This document shows positions 34,710 through 43,811 of a DNA stretch of 64,000 nucleotides, one piece after another. The notes beneath the pieces are model-generated. The model was given only the letters and a program-made list of their open reading frames with translations, was not told the origin of the DNA and ran no database searches. Both the position numbers and the translations under genes were made by a program. This stretch comes from Gordonia namibiensis NBRC 108229 (GTDB lineage Bacteria; Actinomycetota; Actinomycetes; Mycobacteriales; Mycobacteriaceae): assembly GCF_000298235.1 (NCBI RefSeq), contig NZ_BAHE01000020.1:62001-126000 (forward strand), written 5' to 3'. Each line of letters starts with the position of its first letter. Within the stretch, counting starts at the first letter, position 1.

Positions 34710-37292
34710 TCAAGCCCGCTGCGGCACCTCCGGCGGAATCGCGGCGAGAAGGCTGCGGGTGTATTCGGTTCCGGGATCGTGCAGGATCTGCGAGGCCGGT
34801 CCCGCCTCGACGACCCTGCCGTTCTGCATCACCGCGACGGTGTCGCTGATCTGCTCGACGACGGCGAGGTCGTGCGCGATGAACAGGAAGGTCAGCCCCT
34901 TGTCGCGCTGGAGGCCGCGCAGCAGGTCGAGGACGCCTGCCTGCACCGACACGTCGAGAGACGCCGTCGACTCGTCGAGGATGAGGATCTCCGGTTCGGA
35001 GGCCAACGCACGCGCGATGCAGACGCGCTGCCGCTGTCCGCCGGACAGCTCGTGCGGATAGCGGCCGAGGAAGGACGCGTCGAGGCTGACGTCGTCGAGC
35101 AATTGCTGCGCACGACTCCGCATCTCGTCGCGTCCGGACGTCAGTCCGTGTGCGCGGAGCGGCTCGGCGATCGACGCGGCGACCGTCATCCGCGGATCCA
35201 GTGACGCAGTCGGATCCTGGAACACCATCGCGACCCGGCGTCGGAGCAGCGCCTCGTCGGCACCGCGGACGCCCACCGCCTCGACCTCGCGCCCGTCGAC
35301 GGCGACCGTGACGCTGCCCGTCACCGTCGTTCCCTGGCCGGAGGTGATCAACCCGGTGACAACGCCTGCGACCGTGGACTTCCCCGACCCCGACTCGCCG
35401 ACGATGCCGAGGGTCCGGCCGCGTGCCACCTCGAGATCCACCCCGTCGATCGCATGCACCACGTGCCGACCCGTCGGTCCGCGCACCACGTACTCGACGC
35501 CGAGCCCGCGTACCTGCAGCACCGGCTTCTCGGCGACGTCCTTCGCCGGTCCCACACCGGCGTCCCGGTCCTCGACCTTGCTCAACAGCGGCCGCGAGTC
35601 GAGGAGCTTCTGGCTGTACTCGTCCTGCGGGTCGTCGAAGAGTGCTGCCACCTCTCGGCTTTCGACGATGCGACCCGAACGCATGACCATCACGCGGTCC
35701 GCGATTCGGCCGATCACCCCGAGATCGTGGCTGATCCAGATCACCGCCATCCCGCGTTTGCGCTGTAGGTCGGCGACGAGGTCGATGATCTGTGCCTGTG
35801 TGGTCACGTCGAGGGCGGTGGTCGCCTCGTCGGCGATGAGCAGCTCGGGGTCGCAGGCGAGGGCGATGGCGATCATCACGCGTTGGCGCTGGCCGCCCGA
35901 CAGCTGGTGCGGGTATGCGCGCAAACGGCTTTCGGGATCGGGCAGGTTCACGTCGCGCAGCAGCTGGAGCGCGCGGTCGTGCGTCTGGGCGCGGTTGAGG
36001 CCGAGGTGTCGGCGGGGTCCCTCGGTGAGTTGCTGTTCGATGGTGAGCAACGGATTGAGGCTCGACGACGGGTCCTGGAAGACGAACCCGACCTTCGTCC
36101 CGTGGAGGGCACGCAGCGTCGACGGGGTGGCACCGACGATCTCGGTCTTGCCGAGTCGGGCAGATCCGCGGACGTAGGCGCTCGGGGCGTCGAACAGGCC
36201 GGTCGCCGACAGCACGCTCAGCGATTTCCCCGATCCGCTCTCGCCGACGATGCCGAGGGTCTCGCCGCGTGCGACCGTGAAACTGATGCCGTGCACGATC
36301 TCTCGCGGCCCCACCCCGACGATGAGGTCCTCCACGTCGAGCACCGTGTCCTCGGCGACGGCGCGTGCCGGCTTCGGCTTCGCCGTCGCAACGGTCGCGG
36401 ACCCGCGGTCGTGTCCGCGGTTGCGCAGCAGTGTGCGCTGTCGCGGATCGAGCACGTCGCGCACCCCGTCGCCGATCAGGTTGAACGCGAACACGGTGAA
36501 CAGGATCGCGAGGCCCGGGAAGACGCCCATCCACCAGGCGGTGGTGATGAAGCCCTGGGCGTCGAAGAGCATCCGGCCCCACGACGGGTCGGGCGGCTGC
36601 ACACCTAGTCCCAGGAAGGACAGTGCCGCCTCCGACAGGATGGCGAACGCGAGAGAGATCGAGGTCTGCACGATGACCGGTCCCGAGATGTTCGGCAGCA
36701 CATGGCTGAACAGGATGCGGGAGGTGCGCACGCCCATCGTGCGGGCCGACTGCACGTACTGGGTCTGGCGCACCCGCAAGGTGTCCGCGCGGGCGACGCG
36801 GGCGAAGATCGGGATGTAGACGACGCCGATGGCGATCATCGCCGACGTGACACCGGGTCCCAGGACCGCGACGATCGCGAGTGCCAGGAGGAGCACAGGG
36901 AACGAGAACACCACGTCGACGATGCGCATGAGGGCGGTGTCGAGTACCCCACCGGCGAATCCCGCGACCATGCCCAGGATCACGCCGACGGTCAGCGAGA
37001 TCGCCACGGCGATCACCGCGACCCGCAGGCTCACCGACGCCGCGAGCACGACCCGGGAGAAGACGTCGCGGCCGAGGTCGTCGGTGCCGAACAGATGCGA
37101 CCAGCTCGGTGCCTGCAGTGCATTCGGCACGTCGATCGCGTTGGCGCCGTAGGGCGCGATGAACGGTCCGAGGATCGCGGCGAGGACGACCACCGCGATG
37201 ATGACCAGCCCCGCGACCGACGCCCGGTTGCGGAGCAGCAGTCGCCAGGCCGAGTCCGTGGCCGCGGGGGTTTCGGGTGCGGTGGGGATCAT
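34710..37292 (-). CDS. Oligopeptide ABC transporter, permease fused to two ATPases
   Basis: An 860-aa protein joining three parts that are usually separate: a DppC-type permease (about residues 1-290, with VLLALAIVAVLG and the FLGLGVQPPDPSWG motif) and two ATPase domains. The first Walker A, GESGSGKS, is near residue 350 and the second near 630; each has LSGGQRQRV and a Walker B (LLIADEATTALD and ILILDESTASLD). It would work with the DppB permease, whose stop overlaps this ATG by 4 nt, to import peptides or related solutes. DppC-DppD fusions are known in actinobacteria; the triple fusion is less usual. The sequence is continuous with no sign of a missing stop. Confidence 0.9.
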   Translation of the reverse strand: MIPTAPETPAATDSAWRLLLRNRASVAGLVIIAVVVLAAILGPFIAPYGANAIDVPNALQAPSWSHLFGTDDLGRDVFSRVVLAASVSLRVAVIAVAISLTVGVILGMVAGFAGGVLDTALMRIVDVVFSFPVLLLALAIVAVLGPGVTSAMIAIGVVYIPIFARVARADTLRVRQTQYVQSARTMGVRTSRILFSHVLPNISGPVIVQTSISLAFAILSEAALSFLGLGVQPPDPSWGRMLFDAQGFITTAWWMGVFPGLAILFTVFAFNLIGDGVRDVLDPRQRTLLRNRGHDRGSATVATAKPKPARAVAEDTVLDVEDLIVGVGPREIVHGISFTVARGETLGIVGESGSGKSLSVLSATGLFDAPSAYVRGSARLGKTEIVGATPSTLRALHGTKVGFVFQDPSSSLNPLLTIEQQLTEGPRRHLGLNRAQTHDRALQLLRDVNLPDPESRLRAYPHQLSGGQRQRVMIAIALACDPELLIADEATTALDVTTQAQIIDLVADLQRKRGMAVIWISHDLGVIGRIADRVMVMRSGRIVESREVAALFDDPQDEYSQKLLDSRPLLSKVEDRDAGVGPAKDVAEKPVLQVRGLGVEYVVRGPTGRHVVHAIDGVDLEVARGRTLGIVGESGSGKSTVAGVVTGLITSGQGTTVTGSVTVAVDGREVEAVGVRGADEALLRRRVAMVFQDPTASLDPRMTVAASIAEPLRAHGLTSGRDEMRSRAQQLLDDVSLDASFLGRYPHELSGGQRQRVCIARALASEPEILILDESTASLDVSVQAGVLDLLRGLQRDKGLTFLFIAHDLAVVEQISDTVAVMQNGRVVEAGPASQILHDPGTEYTRSLLAAIPPEVPQRA

Positions 37293-38254
37293 GACAACCG
37301 GATCCTCGGGTCGATGACGGCGTAGAGGATGTCCACGACGAGGTTCACGAGCAGGAAGATCACCGCGATCAGCAGGATGGCGCCCTGCAGCACCGGGTAG
37401 TCGCGGGCCGCGACCGAGTCGTAGACCAGCAGTCCCAGACCCGGCCAGGCGAACACGACCTCCACGACGATGACGCCACCGAGCAGTCCGGCGAACTGGA
37501 TGCCGGAGATGGTGAGGACGGGAACCAGTGCGTTGCGGCCCACGTGGTCGAGCATGATCTTCTTCTTGCTCAGGCCCTTTGACTCGGCGGTCGTGACGAA
37601 CGGCGTGTTCGCCACTTCGAGCACGGACGACCGCACGTACCGCGTCATGATCGCGCCGGTCACGACCCCGACCGTGACCGCGGGCAGGACGAGATGCTCG
37701 AACCAACCGAGCGGACCGTCGGCGAACGGTTGATACCCCGCCGACGGAAGCCAACCGAGCGCGGTCGAGAAGAGACCGATCAGCAGGATGCCCATCCAGA
37801 AGTCCGGAACCGAGATGCCGAACTGGCTGATGACGCGAATGACGTTGTCGGCCATGCGACCTTCGCGGAGAGCCGCCCACGACCCCAGCGGGATCGCGAT
37901 GAGCAGTGCCACCACGATGGCGGCGAGGGCGAGCGTGATGGTGGCGGGCAGGCGGTCGAACAGCATGGTCGTGACGGGTTCGCCGTTGCGGAAGCTCACC
38001 CCGAGATCGCCGGTGAAAGCGTTGCCGACATAGGCGAACAACTGGTTCGCCAGTGGCTGGTCCAGGCCGGAAGCACTGCGCAGCGCCTCATACGATTCCG
38101 GCGTGTACCGCGTGCCGAGCGCGATGCGGACCGGGTCGCCGGGCACGATCTGGATGAGGAAGAAGACCGCGACGATCACGCCGAGCAGCACGGCGACGGT
38201 GTAGGCGAGCCGGATGAGGATGAAGCGCAGCAGCGGGGAACGGAGCGCGGTCAC
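37289..38254 (-). CDS. Oligopeptide ABC transporter permease, DppB-type
   Basis: A 321-aa inner-membrane permease with six predicted membrane segments. Family marks are RLAYTVAVLLGVIVAVFFL at the N-terminus, QIVPGDPVRIALG, the coupling-helix region TAESKGLSKKKIMLDHVGRN and the final VDILYAVIDPRIRLS. The GTG start follows the binding-protein stop by one base, with AGGAG upstream, and its own stop overlaps the next gene, so the three genes form one tight operon. Confidence 0.92.
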   Translation of the reverse strand: MTALRSPLLRFILIRLAYTVAVLLGVIVAVFFLIQIVPGDPVRIALGTRYTPESYEALRSASGLDQPLANQLFAYVGNAFTGDLGVSFRNGEPVTTMLFDRLPATITLALAAIVVALLIAIPLGSWAALREGRMADNVIRVISQFGISVPDFWMGILLIGLFSTALGWLPSAGYQPFADGPLGWFEHLVLPAVTVGVVTGAIMTRYVRSSVLEVANTPFVTTAESKGLSKKKIMLDHVGRNALVPVLTISGIQFAGLLGGVIVVEVVFAWPGLGLLVYDSVAARDYPVLQGAILLIAVIFLLVNLVVDILYAVIDPRIRLS

Positions 38255-38255
38255 G

Positions 38256-39833
38256 TCAGCTCCTCTCCAGCCGGGCGGACCGGAACCGGACGGCTTTGTC
38301 GGACCGGACCGTGTACCCGTGGAGTTCCTTCGAAAACGCCTGCGTGGCAGACGGGTTGTAGAGGTACAGGTAACTGACGTCGTCGGCTATCCGACCGGCG
38401 GCGTCGGCATAGATGCCCTTGCGGATTTCGACGTCGAGTTCGGTGCGTCCCCGGTCGAGCAATGCATCGACCTGCGGGTTGGAGTACTTCTGCGAGTTCG
38501 ATGTCCCCTTCGAATGATGCTGGGCGTAGTAGAAGTCGTCGGGATCGATGTTGCCGAGCCAACCGAGTAGGAGGGCGTCGAAGTCGCCGGCGGCCTGGCG
38601 GTCGAGCCAGGCACCGAAATCGAGTTGTTCGATCTTGACGTCGATCCCGACGTCGGCGAGATTCGACGCGATGACCTGTGCCGCGGTCACGGTCTCGGGA
38701 TACTCGGTGGTGACCATGAGCCGCATGTCCATCGACGTGATACCGGCTTCGCGCAGCAGGCTTTTCGCTTTGTCGACGGCCTGGGCGCGGTCGAGGCCCG
38801 CGGTGTAACGGTCGTAGGGAGCGAACCACGGACTGGTCGAGGGGATGGCGAGCTCGTTGGGTGTGGCGGTGCCGTATCCGACGACCTGCGCGATCGACGG
38901 GCGATCGATGGCGTAGGCGACGGCCTGACGTACCCGGGTGTCCTCGAACGGTTTGGCGTCGAAGTTCATCGTGACGTACCAGTAGTCGTTCGCCGTGACG
39001 GTGCCGACCTCGAGCGTGTCGTCCCGGGACAGGATGCTCAGCTGCTGTGCGGGAATCGCGTCCGTCCAATCGATCTCACCAGAGCGCAGCGCCGACACCG
39101 CGGTCGTGCCCTGCGAGATGAAGCTGTAGTTCACGCCGTCGATGGCCGGCGGGCCGCCCCAGTAGTCGGGGTTGGACTCGAGCACGATCGAGGCGCCGGG
39201 GGAGCGGGAGACGAACGAGAACGGGCCGGTCCCCACGGGTTTCGTGGCGATCTCGCCGGATTCGACGTTGCGCCGGTTGACGATCGCCAACCCCTTGAAG
39301 CCGCCGATGTTGGTGAGCAGGTTCGGGGTGGGCTCGCGGACGGTGAACTGTACGCGCCGGTCGTCGAGCGCGGTGATCGATTCGACGGCCTCGAGTTTCC
39401 AGGCGTTGGACAGTTCCTCGTCGAGGATGCGTCGGAACGAGAACTCCACGTCGGCGGCGGTGAGGGGGTCGCCGTTGTGGAAGGTGACGTCGGGCCGCAG
39501 CAGGAACGTCCACTGCCGGGCGTCGGGGCTGACCTCCCAGCTCTCGGCGAGAGCCGGCTGCATCTGCAGGTTCTCGTCGGGTTCGACGAGGGTGTCGAAG
39601 ACGTTCTCGAGGACCTCGAACGTGAAGTACGAACTGGATTTCTGGGGATCGAGCTGGTCGGGTTCGCCGGCGATGGCCACGCGCAACGTGTTCGGCGACG
39701 CCGACGACCCGCCGCATGCGGCAAGTGCCGAGGCACCGAGAAGCGCCGTACCGGTGACCCCCGCGGCCTTGAAGAAGGTACGCCTGCTCAGGCGAGATCG
39801 ACCCCTCACCCGACCGGCCCCTGCCCCGACCAC
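38256..39833 (-). CDS. Oligopeptide ABC transporter substrate-binding lipoprotein
   Basis: A 525-aa family 5 solute-binding protein (DppA/OppA type). The N-terminus combines a Tat-like SRRTFFKAAG with a lipobox LAAC (Cys40 from the GTG at 39833), so it should be exported and lipid-anchored. Core motifs are ESWEVSPDARQWTFLLRPDVTF and FHNGDPLTAADV. A second GTG at 39809 would still leave the twin-Arg signal intact and has a purine-rich site upstream. First gene of the transporter operon; the ligand is probably a peptide but nickel and sugar members exist. Confidence 0.9.
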   Translation of the reverse strand: MVGAGAGRVRGRSRLSRRTFFKAAGVTGTALLGASALAACGGSSASPNTLRVAIAGEPDQLDPQKSSSYFTFEVLENVFDTLVEPDENLQMQPALAESWEVSPDARQWTFLLRPDVTFHNGDPLTAADVEFSFRRILDEELSNAWKLEAVESITALDDRRVQFTVREPTPNLLTNIGGFKGLAIVNRRNVESGEIATKPVGTGPFSFVSRSPGASIVLESNPDYWGGPPAIDGVNYSFISQGTTAVSALRSGEIDWTDAIPAQQLSILSRDDTLEVGTVTANDYWYVTMNFDAKPFEDTRVRQAVAYAIDRPSIAQVVGYGTATPNELAIPSTSPWFAPYDRYTAGLDRAQAVDKAKSLLREAGITSMDMRLMVTTEYPETVTAAQVIASNLADVGIDVKIEQLDFGAWLDRQAAGDFDALLLGWLGNIDPDDFYYAQHHSKGTSNSQKYSNPQVDALLDRGRTELDVEIRKGIYADAAGRIADDVSYLYLYNPSATQAFSKELHGYTVRSDKAVRFRSARLERS

Positions 39834-39888
39834 GAGGCCGACCCACCGGGTGAATCGGTCATCGCTGTCCTCCCACCCGGTGATCGCT

Positions 39889-39937
39889 CACACCTGGGGT
39901 CTGCATCGTCCGTGTTCTGCAGTCTGCCCCAGGTGTG
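39889..39937. terminator. 11-bp inverted repeat between LLM gene and transporter operon
   Basis: CACACCTGGGG (39889-39899) and CCCCAGGTGTG (39927-39937) are perfect arms around a 27-nt loop. It lies about 80-120 nt after the LLM stop and about 60-100 nt before the binding-protein start on the same strand, so it may terminate the former or be an operator for the latter. Confidence 0.4.
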
Positions 39938-40012
39938 GGACCCGTGCAACCGTGCCGGTTCACCGGTGGCGCGATCAGAGATCGGGGCGAATCCTGCTGG
40001 CAGGCAACCGGA

Positions 40013-40891
40013 TCAGCCGTTGACCTTCGCGATCACGTTGTCCGCGTACCAGTTCAGATGATCGATCTTCGTCTGGAGTGGCTCGGTGTCGTCGCCCTTC
40101 ACATAGGGCAGCCGGAAGCCGACGATCACGTCGGTGATCCCCTTGTCCTCGAGTCGCTTACATCCGTCGACGGTGTAGGCGTCCGTCGAGATCACATGGA
40201 TCTCGAAGGGGTCGTTCGTCTTGCCCTCGGCCTTGCGGATCTCGTTGATCCGATCGAGGAGGGTGTCGAGCTCTTCGTGCGGGCCGCCGCCGTGCATCCA
40301 GCCGTCGCCACGGATCACCGCCCGTTTCAGCGCGGCGTCGGCGTGACCGCCGACGAGCAGCGGGATCGGCTCGGTGGGAGCGGGTGTCATCTTGATCTTC
40401 GGGATGTCGTAGAACTCGCCGTGGAACTCGAAGTATTCGCCTGTGGTGAGGCCACGGATGATGTCCATGCACTCGTCCATCCGCTTGCCGCGTCGGCGGA
40501 AGTCCACACCCATGAAGTCGTAGTCCTCCGGCCACGGGCTCGTGCCGACGCCGAGTGCGAGGCGGTTGCCGGTGAGGTACGCGACCGAGCTGGCCTGCTT
40601 GGCGACCAGGGCCGGCGGGCGAACGGGGAGTTTGAGCACGAACGGGGTGAAGCGGATCGTCGAGGTGACCGCACCCAGTGCCGCGGCCTGGATGAAGGTC
40701 TCGATGAACGCCTTGCCGTCGAGGAACTCGCGGTTGCCGTCGGGGGTGTACGGGTACTTGGCGTCCGATTCCTCGGGGTAGGCGAGCGAGTCGGGGATGG
40801 TGAAGCCGGCGTAACCCGCTTTCTCCGCGGCCTGCGCGAGCGGCGCGTAGTACGACGGGTCGGTCATGGCCTCGGCGAAAGTGAACCGCAT
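40013..40891 (-). CDS. LLM class F420-dependent oxidoreductase
   Basis: A 292-aa luciferase-like monooxygenase-fold protein of the kind that usually binds F420 in actinobacteria. It has AEKAGYAGFTIPDSLAYP, TPFVLKLPVRPPALVAKQA and LGVGTSPWPEDYDFMGVD, and PIPLLVGGHADAALKRAV near the middle. ATG 40891 has GAGGAG 4 nt upstream; the longer frame to 40939 has no such site. The substrate is unknown. It lies on the minus strand between the transporter operon and an HxlR gene. Confidence 0.87.
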   Translation of the reverse strand: MRFTFAEAMTDPSYYAPLAQAAEKAGYAGFTIPDSLAYPEESDAKYPYTPDGNREFLDGKAFIETFIQAAALGAVTSTIRFTPFVLKLPVRPPALVAKQASSVAYLTGNRLALGVGTSPWPEDYDFMGVDFRRRGKRMDECMDIIRGLTTGEYFEFHGEFYDIPKIKMTPAPTEPIPLLVGGHADAALKRAVIRGDGWMHGGGPHEELDTLLDRINEIRKAEGKTNDPFEIHVISTDAYTVDGCKRLEDKGITDVIVGFRLPYVKGDDTEPLQTKIDHLNWYADNVIAKVNG

Positions 40892-40984
40892 CTTGCTCCT
40901 CAAGGACGTCCAGACGGAACTCTCCCCACAGTAGAACACGTTCTAGTTTGCGCGGGAAGGGTCCGACATCGACGCAGGTGGAAG

Positions 40985-41461
40985 CTAACGCGTCAATCCG
41001 GAAAGAGGGTTGTTCTCCCGTGCGCCCGGCCCCGGGCGCACGCGGAGGTCGGCCAGTTCGACGTGCTCGCCGCAGGCCGAGCAGTGAGGTTCGACGGTCA
41101 TCGTGTTGCCGCAAGAGTGCGTCGACTCCACTGGGACGCCGTCGTCGGTGGTCCACTTGTCGCCCCACTGGCGTAGTGCGGTGACGACCGTCCACAGATC
41201 GCGACCCTTGTCGGTGAGGCGGTAGTCGTAGCGGACCGGGTTGTCCTGGTAGGGCTCCTTGGTCATCACTCCGTGCTCTACGAGGGTGTCCAGGCGCTGG
41301 GTCAGGACGTTGCGGGCGATGCCGAGTCGTGTCGAGAACTCGTCGAACCGCGTCACGCCGAACAGGGCGTCGCGGACGATGAGCAGGGTCCACCACTCGC
41401 CGACGATCTCCAGGCTCTGGGCGACGGAGCAGTTCATGTCGGTGAAGGAAGCGCGGCGCAT
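40985..41461 (-). CDS. HxlR family transcriptional regulator
   Basis: A 158-aa HxlR winged-helix regulator: NCSVAQSLEIVGEWWTLLIVRDAL, then FDEFSTRLGIARNVLTQRLDTLVEHG. The C-terminal tail has a CGNT...CSACG cluster that could bind metal or sense thiol stress. The ATG at 41461 has TATCGT 6 nt upstream, so the message is probably leaderless. It is divergent from a thioesterase-efflux pair, with palindromes in the 44-bp gap, and it probably controls both directions. Confidence 0.87.
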   Translation of the reverse strand: MRRASFTDMNCSVAQSLEIVGEWWTLLIVRDALFGVTRFDEFSTRLGIARNVLTQRLDTLVEHGVMTKEPYQDNPVRYDYRLTDKGRDLWTVVTALRQWGDKWTTDDGVPVESTHSCGNTMTVEPHCSACGEHVELADLRVRPGPGARENNPLSGLTR

Positions 41462-41477
41462 GCCTCGACGATAGTGG

Positions 41478-41492
41478 GTTGCATGAAGCAAC
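41478..41492. promoter_or_regulatory. Palindrome in hxlR-thioesterase gap
   Basis: GTTGC-ATGAA-GCAAC is a perfect inverted repeat with a 5-nt centre, overlapping the region just upstream of the HxlR -10 hexamer. Candidate HxlR operator. Confidence 0.5.
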
Positions 41493-41505
41493 TCAACCTG
41501 CTTGC

Positions 41506-42342
41506 ATGAGTTTCATGAAACAACTCAGCAGGCAGCGGGATGCTGCCAACGGTCTGGCGGAAGAATTCGGGGCATTGCCGGTCGGTTCGGGGCGATGGGC
41601 GGCCACCATCGACCAGAGCTGGTGGGGCTGGTCGGGTCCTTTCGGTGGGGCGATCGTCGCGCTCGCCGTGCACGTCGCGGCCGATGCCGTCCCAGGGGCG
41701 TCAGTCCGTGCGGTGGACCTGCGGTTCGTCGGCAAACCGGCCGGCGGCGAACTCATCCTGACGCCATCGGTCCGGAAGGTCGGCCGGCACACGCGGATCA
41801 TCGACGTGGCCGTCACGCAGGGAACCGGGGAGATCGCGATCGCCTCGGTGACGGCAGGACGGGGCGGCGACGCAGCTCACGATGACATCGTCGACATCGC
41901 GGCGGCCGTGCCGGGTCCGGAGGGGCTCGCACAGTTCAACATCCCGCCGGAGATCGTCCCCATGGGCGGTCACCTCGACCTCCGCCCGGTCGACGGCCCG
42001 CTGCCGCTGACCGGTGCCGACGACCCGTGGATGCGTGCGTGGATCGCCACGCGCATCCCCATGTCGCTCGACGCGGCATACCTCGGCCTGCTGGCCGACT
42101 GTCTACCGCCCGCCGTCTTCCCCACTCTGACCGCACCCCTGGCCATCCCCACCGTCGCCTTCTCGATGCACATCACCGCACCGCTCGACGATCCCGAACC
42201 CGCGCCGATCCTCGTGCACACCCGCAACATCTCCACGTCGGGCGGTTGGTCCGTCGACGACACCACTCTGCGTGACCGCAACGGTCGGCTCCTCGCCTCC
42301 GCTCGGCAGAGCCGCCGCGTCGTGGGGTGGTCGGCCCGATGA
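41506..42342 (+). CDS. Acyl-CoA thioesterase family protein (double hotdog)
   Basis: A 278-aa protein of the TesB-like thioesterase superfamily: an N-terminal hotdog half with [17 protein letters not shown] and a C-terminal half ending [14 protein letters not shown]. It likely cleaves acyl-CoA or a related thioester. I chose ATG 41506, although ATG 41515 is also possible; neither has a clear Shine-Dalgarno. Its stop overlaps the DHA2 transporter start (ATGA), so they are co-translated and probably share control by the divergent HxlR. Confidence 0.8.
   Translation: MSFMKQLSRQRDAANGLAEEFGALPVGSGRWAATIDQSWWGWSGPFGGAIVALAVHVAADAVPGASVRAVDLRFVGKPAGGELILTPSVRKVGRHTRIIDVAVTQGTGEIAIASVTAGRGGDAAHDDIVDIAAAVPGPEGLAQFNIPPEIVPMGGHLDLRPVDGPLPLTGADDPWMRAWIATRIPMSLDAAYLGLLADCLPPAVFPTLTAPLAIPTVAFSMHITAPLDDPEPAPILVHTRNISTSGGWSVDDTTLRDRNGRLLASARQSRRVVGWSAR
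41510..41521. promoter_or_regulatory. Second palindrome, overlapping thioesterase start
   Basis: GTTTCATGAAAC is a perfect 12-base palindrome, flanked by GA and AACTC so that GAGTT...AACTC also pairs. It covers the ATG at 41515, so binding here could block translation initiation or transcription. Confidence 0.4.
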
Positions 42343-43748
42343 CCTCCACACGCACCGAAACCGATTCGCCCGCAGCGTCGTCGGCACTCACCCGCCCTGG
42401 ACTCACGCTGCTCATCTTGTCTGGCGCCGCGTTCATGGCGAGCCTGGACGTGTTCATCGTCAATGTGGCCTTCGACGACATCAGCGCCGATTTCGGCGGC
42501 GCAAGCCTGTCCGCGATGTCGTGGATTCTCAACGCGTACGCGATTCTCTATGCGGCATTGCTCGTTCCGGCAGGTCGGATCGTCGACCGCTACGGGCGCA
42601 AGGGTGGATTCCTGCTCGGCCTCGCACTCTTCACCGTCGCCAGTGCCGCCTGTGCTGCGGCACAGGGAGTCTGGTGGCTGGTCGCGTTCCGCGGGCTGCA
42701 GGCTGTGGGTGCAGCGATCCTGACGCCGGCAAGCCTCGGGCTCGTGGTGTCGACGCTGCCGCCGGAGCGTCGTGCGCGCGGGGTGAAGATCTGGGCTGCC
42801 ACGGGTGCGCTCGCCGCCGCTTTCGGTCCCGCCGTGGGAGGCCTGTTGGTCGAGGCGTCGTGGCGGTGGGTGTTCCTGGTGAACATCCCGGTGGGCATCG
42901 CCGCTCTCATCGCGGGTGCGCTCGTTCTCGTCCGCTCTCGAAACGACACCGTGACCGCATTTCCCGACGCTCTCGGCGCCGGCCTGCTCGTGGTCTCGGT
43001 GGGCGCGTTGACCCTGGGGCTGGTCCAGGGCAGTGAGTGGGGATGGGCGGACCCCCGCATCGTCGGCGCGTGGATTGTGGCGCTGGTGGCGTTCGCGGGA
43101 TTCGTCGTCAGTTCCCGACGCCATGCCGAACCCGTCATCGACCCGGCGCTGCTGCGGGTCCGGACCTTCTCCTACGCCAATGTGGCGATGTTGCTCTTCT
43201 CGATCCCGTTCGCCGGTGCCCTACTAGCCAATGTTCTCTGGTTGCAACAGGTCTGGGGATTCTCGGCGATCACCACCGGGCTGGCCGTGTCCACCGGTCC
43301 TCTCATGGTCCCGATCTTCGCCGCGGTTGCCGACCGCCTGAGTACGCGGGTTCCGGTCGGAGTGCTGGTGGCGGTGGGGTGCGTCCTCTTCGCCGTCGGC
43401 ATCGCGATGGTCGCGCTGTCGGTCGACGCCAGCCCGGACTTCGCGACCGAGATGCTGCCCGGCTGGCTCATCGGCGGCATCGGTGTCGGCTTCGCGATGC
43501 CGTCCATCCTGTCCTCGGCGACGGCAGACCTAACCGCCCATCAGGCGGCGACCGGCAGTGCGGTGGTCAGCATGAGCCGACAGATCGGAATGTCATTGGG
43601 AGTCAGCCTGTTCGTCGCCATCGTCGGGACCGCGGTGCTCTACGACGACGTCCACGACGCCTTCGTGTCGGCGTGGTGGGTGCTCGCCGCCATCGGGGTG
43701 GTCGGCGGCGTCGCCGCGCTCGGAATGACCCCGCGCGTCGGGCGCTGA
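42339..43748 (+). CDS. MFS drug efflux transporter, DHA2 (14-TM) family
   Basis: A 469-aa multi-pass transporter. The DHA2 signature is clear: SWILNAYAILYAALLVPAGR, GRIVDRYGRKGGFLLG, AILTPASLGLV and the motif C-like GPAVGGLLVEASWRWVF in segment five. It probably uses the proton gradient to export drugs or lipids. The ATG overlaps the thioesterase stop by 4 nt. A hairpin follows the stop codon, where the gene meets glfT1 tail to tail. Confidence 0.9.
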   Translation: MTSTRTETDSPAASSALTRPGLTLLILSGAAFMASLDVFIVNVAFDDISADFGGASLSAMSWILNAYAILYAALLVPAGRIVDRYGRKGGFLLGLALFTVASAACAAAQGVWWLVAFRGLQAVGAAILTPASLGLVVSTLPPERRARGVKIWAATGALAAAFGPAVGGLLVEASWRWVFLVNIPVGIAALIAGALVLVRSRNDTVTAFPDALGAGLLVVSVGALTLGLVQGSEWGWADPRIVGAWIVALVAFAGFVVSSRRHAEPVIDPALLRVRTFSYANVAMLLFSIPFAGALLANVLWLQQVWGFSAITTGLAVSTGPLMVPIFAAVADRLSTRVPVGVLVAVGCVLFAVGIAMVALSVDASPDFATEMLPGWLIGGIGVGFAMPSILSSATADLTAHQAATGSAVVSMSRQIGMSLGVSLFVAIVGTAVLYDDVHDAFVSAWWVLAAIGVVGGVAALGMTPRVGR

Positions 43749-43752
43749 AAAA

Positions 43753-43795
43753 GTTGCGGCAGTTGGTCCCGGTATTCGGAACCAACTGCCGCAGC
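43753..43795. terminator. 15-bp stem between convergent genes
   Basis: Arms 43753-43767 and 43781-43795 (GGCAGTTGGT core) pair at all positions, one a G-T pair, around a 13-nt loop, between the efflux pump stop and the glfT1 stop. Likely bidirectional terminator. Confidence 0.65.
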
Positions 43796-43811
43796 AAATT
43801 CGCGTACCAGT

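Noticed and set aside
34624-36582. 652-codon minus-strand frame within the ABC transporter
   Set aside because: Shifted frame of the real ATPase region; Arg/Ala-rich and without Walker motifs.
37293-37880. N-terminal extension of the permease-ATPase fusion back to 37880
   Set aside because: This part overlaps the DppB gene in another frame; the ATG at 37292 with a 4-nt overlap fits the operon.
41470-41491. Longer N-terminus of the HxlR protein (ATG-like start at 41491)
   Set aside because: It would place the coding region over the palindrome and -10 hexamer; ATG 41461 fits the family.
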